Source: Deltaproteobacteria bacterium (GTDB taxonomy: Bacteria > Desulfobacterota > SM23-61). From it: a DNA stretch of 9,846 nucleotides. The position numbers and the translations under genes are program-made. The stretch covers positions 1 to 9,846 of the forward strand of contig JAOUFX010000056.1 of NCBI GenBank assembly GCA_029857975.1, read 5' to 3'. Numbering within the stretch: position 1 is the first letter of the stretch; each line of letters starts with the position of its first letter. This document shows positions 6,653-9,846 of this stretch, one piece after another. The notes beneath the pieces were generated by a model. The model was not told the origin of the DNA. It saw nothing but the letters and a program-made list of their open reading frames with translations, and ran no database searches.

Positions 6653-6927
6653 GACATGTAAAGATAGACCCATCCCCCAAAGAGAGTCGGCGCATCCGAC
6701 CTCGGCGGGAGTTGGAAGGGAAAACTCGCAGTGCCGGTTGGTGGGGGCTCTGTTTCGTCTCGATCAACCGAAGGGTAGCTATCGCCCTAAAGACTTTTTT
6801 TCCCTGTACATTTTCCTCACCTGTCCACGTTTATCCTTCTGTACAACCGTCTGCAAAAGGGTGTTGCAGGAGGCCATGGAAACTATCATGCCTGCGGTCT
6901 TCCTGGGGATACTTTTATAGCCAGCAA

Positions 6928-7176
6928 GGAGATGATGACCGCCCAGTCGGGGCGCTCTTGGCCATAAACGGCGAGGTAGCCGGGCTGGAGTGCTTTGGCG
7001 ATCAGCAGATATTCAATAAGTTTTTCCCAAAGATCATCCAGAGCTATGCCCTGGATGCCCTGGACTGGCTGGGAGAGTCCAAAGAAGATTGGGTACATCC
7101 CTTTTTTTCTGTCAGGCGCTTTCTGGAGGGGGTCCGGAGAGCTTCAAAGAAAGCTTACCCATTTTCAACCATTTGA
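6928..7176 (+). pseudogene. Fragment of an ARPP-1-like protein
   Basis: The in-frame stretch PVGALLAINGEVAGLECFGD, followed by FNKFFPKIIQSYALDALDW and later RRFLEGVRRA, resembles the core of the ARPP-1 family (pattern VGAxxAINGxVxGLxxFxxxxxFxxxxPKLxxSYALDAL). ARPP-1 proteins are of unknown function and have been linked to rhodanese/phosphatase contexts. The typical N-terminal part (YRSxQGxVW and neighbours) is not readable upstream in this frame, and the C-terminal VGLGxD-type end is replaced by a stop at 7174-7176. The fragment therefore looks like the surviving middle of a degraded gene. A nearby in-frame ATG or ribosome binding site is missing. Confidence 0.6.
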
Positions 7177-7216
7177 CCTGGTCAATAATTTCTGCTCTGA
7201 TGCGCTAAATTCCGGA

Positions 7217-7356
7217 TTTCCCCTACAACCTTTCCCCTGGATTTTAAACCCAGGCCTTCCAAAAAGCGGGGAATGAGAATGCACGGTATTCGATTAATAA
7301 AATAATAATGGAATCTTCGGTGGAATTGTCTTTGCGTTCTTGAGCCTTGGCGAGGG
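7217..7356 (+). repeat. Composite dispersed repeat (modules A, C and B together)
   Basis: Module A (7217-7260, with cctgg/ccagg at 7236-7240 and 7250-7254), module C (7265-7286, AGCGGGGAATGAGAATG) and module B (7304-7356, with CTTTGCGTTCTTGAGCCTTG) lie in a row. The same modules are scattered at 3934-3977 (A), 5363-5384 (C) and 5497-5550 (B), so this locus looks like the most complete copy. No encoded protein and no terminal target-site duplication were seen. Confidence 0.65.
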
Positions 7357-7519
7357 AAAAAATTATGAAGGAGATTAAGGCAGTTTGACTTAGGAATTAA
7401 AACTCATGGGTGGAGACCAAATTGTCAAAATGAAAGATCCGACCCCCGATTCCCACTTTGTAGAGGAAATGCGGAATTTGAATCAATCAGATAGTTTCCG
7501 TTGAATTAAATTCGATCTT

Positions 7520-8503
7520 TTACGATTGAGGAAGAAGTTTTTGAAAGGCAGGGACAGTCTCATAGGGAACTTCGGCTTTAGCAACTTCTCCAATATTTTC
7601 TTCGTGCAACGCCCGCCCGGATGATTGGCGGCTTTCTTCCCGACATCTCTTATCTATTAAGCATTGGTCTAATAATTTAGCCGATTCAATTGATTCCTGG
7701 TTCTTTTCCAAAGCTATCTGAAATTGTTTGATTGCCTCATCAATCAATCCCATTTCTTTACATACCAACCCCATTTGATAATTATAATTGAGGTATAATT
7801 TTTCCACTTCTTTTGTTTTCTTTAATTCTCCAAAAATATTTTCGAAGCTATAACCTTCTTCCATAATGATTGACTTGGATGCACCACATTCAATTGGATT
7901 GTTCACTTCCAACATTGCAGTTAAGTCAAAGAAGGATCTTTTCTCTTCTTGAAGCGGGCGATCTAAATTTATTTTCGTAATATTTTCATTTAATTCCTGG
8001 CTTTTGAATTCTTCAAAGCATGGTGGCTCTATATAATTTGTCTCGCCCAGCGTGAATTTTTCTGGGTCCAAATCAGCCATGAACCCGATCAACTCCGAGG
8101 CTTTATCTTGCATCCCCGCGTTATTATAAGAGCAATAAAGTTTTTGATAATGATTGAAAGCTTGCCCTATGAATCCCATTTTCCTGTAAATATCAGCCAA
8201 TTTTAAATTCACGAATTCCAGCTCTGGCTCCTGTTGCAGGACCTTGTTATAAATTGCAGCCCCCTTATTATATTGCTCAGCATTGCAAAAAATATCTGCG
8301 GCCCTTAAATACTCCGAACGCGCATTTTTCTTTTCTCCGTGCTTCTGATATATTTCAGCCATTTTTAGGTGAGCATTGGCATTCATCGGTTCTCTATTGA
8401 CCAATTCTAAAAAAAATTGGAGGTTCCTTGACCTCTTCCTTTTCCCTCTTCTAAATAAAAGACTAATTTGAGAAAGGAGCTCTTTGGTTTTGTTTCTTTT
8501 CAT
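7520..8503 (-). CDS. Tetratricopeptide (TPR) repeat protein
   Basis: Soluble TPR protein of 327 residues, probably a protein-protein scaffold. The start MKRNKTKELL has GGGGGA 5 nt upstream. A TTG 17 codons earlier would give a lipoprotein-looking MLILSGCKSK leader but swallows that site, so it is not preferred. The N-terminus is basic (RRGKRKRSRN, 19-28). TPR-like helical pairs occupy about 26-110 (AHLKMAEIYQKHGEKKNARS, later VNLKLADIYRKMGFIGQAF). A low-complexity linker follows, then FFDLTAMLE (191-199) and FENIFGELKK (220-229), then a near-canonical TPR YQMGLVCKEMGLIDEAIKQF (242-261). The FDL, then F-x-x-x-F-x-ELKK, then YxxGxxxKEMGLIDEAI order is common in deltaproteobacterial TPR proteins, sometimes near motility or secretion genes. 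No such neighbours are present here. The gene is markedly AT-rich compared with the left operon. Confidence 0.85.
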   Translation of the reverse strand: MKRNKTKELLSQISLLFRRGKRKRSRNLQFFLELVNREPMNANAHLKMAEIYQKHGEKKNARSEYLRAADIFCNAEQYNKGAAIYNKVLQQEPELEFVNLKLADIYRKMGFIGQAFNHYQKLYCSYNNAGMQDKASELIGFMADLDPEKFTLGETNYIEPPCFEEFKSQELNENITKINLDRPLQEEKRSFFDLTAMLEVNNPIECGASKSIIMEEGYSFENIFGELKKTKEVEKLYLNYNYQMGLVCKEMGLIDEAIKQFQIALEKNQESIESAKLLDQCLIDKRCREESRQSSGRALHEENIGEVAKAEVPYETVPAFQKLLPQS

Positions 8504-8790
8504 CTTTATCCCCCGGGTTTTTATCTTGGATTTGCACCCTGAGAGGATAAGCAAAATTTATTCCCCTCAAAGAAAAGAAAATTTTAAATCTATCTCACGT
8601 TGAAAAATCCAAAGAATATGGGTATTTCAATTTGGATTGCACCTGGAGGGAGCAACATATATCCAGAACGAAGTGACAATATAAATCAATCCAGTGACAA
8701 AATATGGCACTAAATCTGGGGACACCATACTGGTTTTTAATTGATGACGGCGGGCATTGCGAGGAAAAAATAATATAGGGCCCCTGTATA

Positions 8791-8883
8791 TTGGCAGAGG
8801 AAGGGTTATCCTTGTTAGACATCTTTAACGATGCTGATGGCTGTCCGGTGAAGCAGGAAGTCTATCGTGTGGCAGATAGTTGA
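8791..8883 (+). pseudogene. N-terminal stub of a YaiI/YqxD (UPF0178) protein
   Basis: A TTG at 8812, with AGGAAGGG 6 nt upstream, opens a 23-codon frame reading LLDIFNDADGCPVKQEVYRV and ending at TGA 8881-8883. This matches the conserved start of the UPF0178 family (I-x-VDADACPVKxEVYRVA), a predicted PIN-like nuclease fold whose first Asp residues line the active site. D17 and D19 (counted from the TTG at 8791) survive, but the V of VDAD is N and the A of DAC is G. Nothing recognisable of the remaining roughly 120 residues follows in any + frame. It is a truncated remnant. Confidence 0.65.
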
Positions 8884-8963
8884 CTGTAATTTATAAAATC
8901 TGAACTTCCTATTGCGGTCAAGATTACAACCAACTAATCATTAACTTCTCGTAATAAAAAAGC

Positions 8964-8994
8964 AGGATCATAGCTATCCTCGCCTCTTTTTTTT
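8964..8994 (+). terminator. Weak terminator-like hairpin
   Basis: aggat (8964-8968) pairs with atcct (8976-8980) around a 7-nt loop, followed after 6 nt by eight T residues (8987-8994). The stem is only 5 bp and the spacing is long, so function is doubtful. Confidence 0.3.
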
Positions 8995-8998
8995 CAAC

Positions 8999-9166
8999 TT
9001 ATCTCTTTTCTGCTAACTTTAACAATCTCCATGTTGGTATTATTGGAAACCCAGCGATAGAATCCACCTTCGGTCCCTCCTGCATAAGGATTTTAATCTG
9101 TTGTCCTTCTTGCTTCAGTTGCCTAGAAAGAATCTTCCAAGTCTTCCAGGCCAAAGTGGAAAAAAT
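8999..9166 (-). pseudogene. Unrecognised 55-codon frame, probably a gene remnant
   Basis: Read on the - strand between two stops, this frame gives a protein-like sequence: WKTWKILSRQLKQEGQQIKI, then LMQEGPKVDSIAGFPIIPTW, then RLLKLAEKR and a stop. An amphipathic helix followed by a Gly/Pro-rich segment is plausible. It has no ATG near its beginning, only TTG at its fifth codon, no ribosome binding site, and an AT-rich stretch with a stop just upstream. It is probably the C-terminal end of a lost gene. The family was not identified. Confidence 0.4.
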
Positions 9167-9196
9167 TTAGAAAAAAAGGAAATTCTCTTCCACTTT
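9153..9196. repeat. Inverted repeat, 9-bp arms
   Basis: aaagtggaa (9153-9161) and ttccacttt (9188-9196), 26 nt apart, with T-runs flanking the right arm. It overlaps the beginning of the - strand remnant. It could be a long-loop hairpin or terminator. Confidence 0.4.
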
Positions 9197-9330
9197 TTTT
9201 AGATCCAAGGAAGATAAATTGCAAATAGTTAATAAGATTAATGGATTATTCATCTATAACAATTTGGTTTATTTTTTGCAATATTGCTTAAATAAAGAAC
9301 TGAAATGGGGAAAATAACCAACTTGCAGCA

Positions 9331-9336
9331 GAGGAG
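9331..9336 (+). promoter_or_regulatory. Ribosome binding site selecting a GTG start
   Basis: GAGGAG lies 7 nt before GTG 9344. The upstream in-frame ATG (9305) has no comparable site, and starting there would put this site inside the gene. Confidence 0.6.
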
Positions 9337-9343
9337 ATTCAAA

Positions 9344-9676
9344 GTGGTTATCAAATGTACTCTTTCATTCTCCCTGGAAAGCATCAAGTATTATGCTGGA
9401 CAATTTTCGGACTTACCGCCATTGCCTGAGTACATAACTAAAAAAGGTCCCTATGTCAATAATAAGGAAGGAGCGGCTCATCAAATGATTATTTTATATA
9501 AGTTTGACAGATCGAAATCAGGAGAAGCATGGACGAATATCTTAAAGCAAATAGATTTCTTGCGTGGTGTTCCAGGATTTGCTTTATCCGCTCATATCGT
9601 GGAAAAAGGTTGGGAGGATAAAGCGTACCGGATTAACCAACAAAGTCGAGGCATATTTATGAAGTCAAGGACGTAG
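9344..9676 (+). CDS. Small hypothetical protein
   Basis: Function not recognised. The protein has 110 residues from the GTG start, or 123 from the ATG at 9305. It has an alpha/beta look: strand IKCTLSFS (3-10), a helix, then PPLPEYITKKGPYV (25-38), strand HQMIILYKFD (46-55), helix EAWTNILKQIDFLR (62-75), strand FALSAHIVEK (79-88) and a polar tail. The order resembles small ferredoxin-like folds, and the LPPLPEYIxxKGPYV then IxxLYxFDxSK pattern looks like a conserved family of short uncharacterised proteins, from memory only. There is no signal peptide, membrane segment or Cys pair. It has no operon partners and is followed by element D copy 2. Confidence 0.65.
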   Translation: MVIKCTLSFSLESIKYYAGQFSDLPPLPEYITKKGPYVNNKEGAAHQMIILYKFDRSKSGEAWTNILKQIDFLRGVPGFALSAHIVEKGWEDKAYRINQQSRGIFMKSRT

Positions 9677-9687
9677 TTTAAAATTGA

Positions 9688-9846
9688 CACCTTTACGAGA
9701 AAAAGTACCGGATACCTCTGGATTCGCAACGTTCTAATCTCCTTGAGCTTGGGTTACGATTCTTAGCAGGGGGGATTGGGAAACTGAGACGTCGGGTCAA
9801 AGGGAATTTGCTTGTGATAACGAGAAGAGGTAAAAAGTTTAGCGGT
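9688..9846 (+). CDS. Frame open to the window end (possible partial gene)
   Basis: After TGA 9685-9687, 53 codons stay open to the right edge, including KYRIPLDSQRSNLLELGLRF and later KLRRRVKGNLLVITRRGKK, a very basic segment. No ATG, GTG or TTG start with a ribosome binding site was seen in its first part. It overlaps element D copy 2, whose other copy carries a stop in the same phase. It may be non-coding repeat sequence or the beginning of a gene beyond the window. Confidence 0.25.
9706..9786 (+). repeat. Dispersed element D, copy 2
   Basis: TACCGGATACCTCTG at the left end, ATTCTTA at 9759-9765, then a G-run and TTGGGAAACTGA. It pairs with 4655-4738: TACCGGAT to ATTCTTA is 53 nt in both, then the copies differ by a 4-nt gap. 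In copy 1 the following bases begin a RAYT transposase remnant; here they do not. Confidence 0.55.

Larger units (their letters stand above)
6653..7519. other. Non-coding stretch with ARPP-1 remnant and repeats
   Basis: About 870 bases between the aldo/keto reductase and the convergent TPR gene. A small hairpin gtcgg/ccgac (6686-6690 with 6696-6700) follows the reductase but has no T-run, so termination there is uncertain. Open frames from 6534 and 6712 have no ribosome binding site and low-complexity translations, except for the stretch listed as an ARPP-1 remnant. Repeat modules occupy 7217-7356. Nothing recognisable was seen from 7357 to 7519. Confidence 0.55.
8504..9343. other. AT-rich intergenic region with remnants
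   Basis: About 840 bases upstream of the TPR gene and of the 110-residue hypothetical gene. It holds a YaiI/YqxD stub (8791-8883), a weak terminator-like hairpin (8964-8994), an unrecognised decayed frame on the - strand (8999-9166) and an inverted repeat (9153-9196). Two near-identical AGTGACAA words lie at 8671-8678 and 8691-8698. No convincing promoter was found for the TPR gene. Confidence 0.5.

Noticed and set aside
6103..6657. Long antisense frame opposite the aldo/keto reductase
   Set aside because: It is a by-product of the GC-rich codons of the reductase. It lacks a ribosome binding site and a recognisable domain.
6534..6927. Open + strand frames after the aldo/keto reductase
   Set aside because: One overlaps the reductase end out of frame. 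Translations are Cys/Phe/Arg-rich without family features, and only the later ARPP-1-like segment is credible.
7406..7504. Small 32-codon frame starting MGGDQIVKMKD
   Set aside because: There is no ribosome binding site and no neighbour or motif to support it.
8595..8822. 75-codon - strand frame in the AT-rich region
   Set aside because: Ser/Cys/Tyr-rich translation with no domain. Its first part lies antisense to the YaiI/YqxD stub.
9684..9716. TTGACA after the last gene as a second strong promoter
   Set aside because: No acceptable -10 at 16-18 nt; the nearest GATACC is 21 nt away.

Overview
The window reads as a piece of an anaerobic, probably Desulfobacterota (syntrophic 'deltaproteobacterial') chromosome. 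The lineage is an inference from the style of the acyl-CoA genes, the TPR protein and the dispersed intergenic repeats. No rRNA, tRNA or CRISPR array was seen.

Left third (1-3287, + strand): a tight operon for four-carbon CoA-ester metabolism. A 4-hydroxybutyryl-CoA dehydratase-family flavoprotein (5' end outside the window) is followed by a thiolase and a 3-hydroxyacyl-CoA dehydrogenase. Together they could take 4-hydroxybutyryl-CoA through crotonyl-CoA and 3-hydroxybutyryl-CoA to acetoacetyl-CoA and acetyl-CoA. The enoyl-CoA hydratase for the middle step is not in the window. Both intercistronic gaps carry inverted repeats.

Middle (3288-7519): isolated genes for a short flavodoxin-like protein, a small acidic protein of unknown function and an aldo/keto reductase. 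Long non-coding stretches between them hold decayed gene pieces: an MNT-type nucleotidyltransferase, the N-terminus of a REP-associated (RAYT/IS200-like) transposase and the core of an ARPP-1-like protein. They also hold several copies of a modular dispersed repeat. The aldo/keto reductase has a near-consensus sigma70 promoter (TTGACA-17-TATATT) and an 8-bp GC hairpin in its leader.

Right third (7520-9846): visibly more AT-rich. It holds a TPR protein on the - strand, a 23-codon stub of a YaiI/YqxD (UPF0178) protein, an unrecognised decayed - strand frame, and a small hypothetical protein best started at GTG. The right edge holds a second copy of an 80-90-bp element that also sits just upstream of the RAYT remnant, plus a frame open to the window end.

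No complete new defence or mobile system is evident. The most notable signals are the 4-hydroxybutyryl-CoA operon, the cluster of gene remnants with shared repeats, and the promoter-hairpin leader. All family calls were made by eye from motifs, without database searches.
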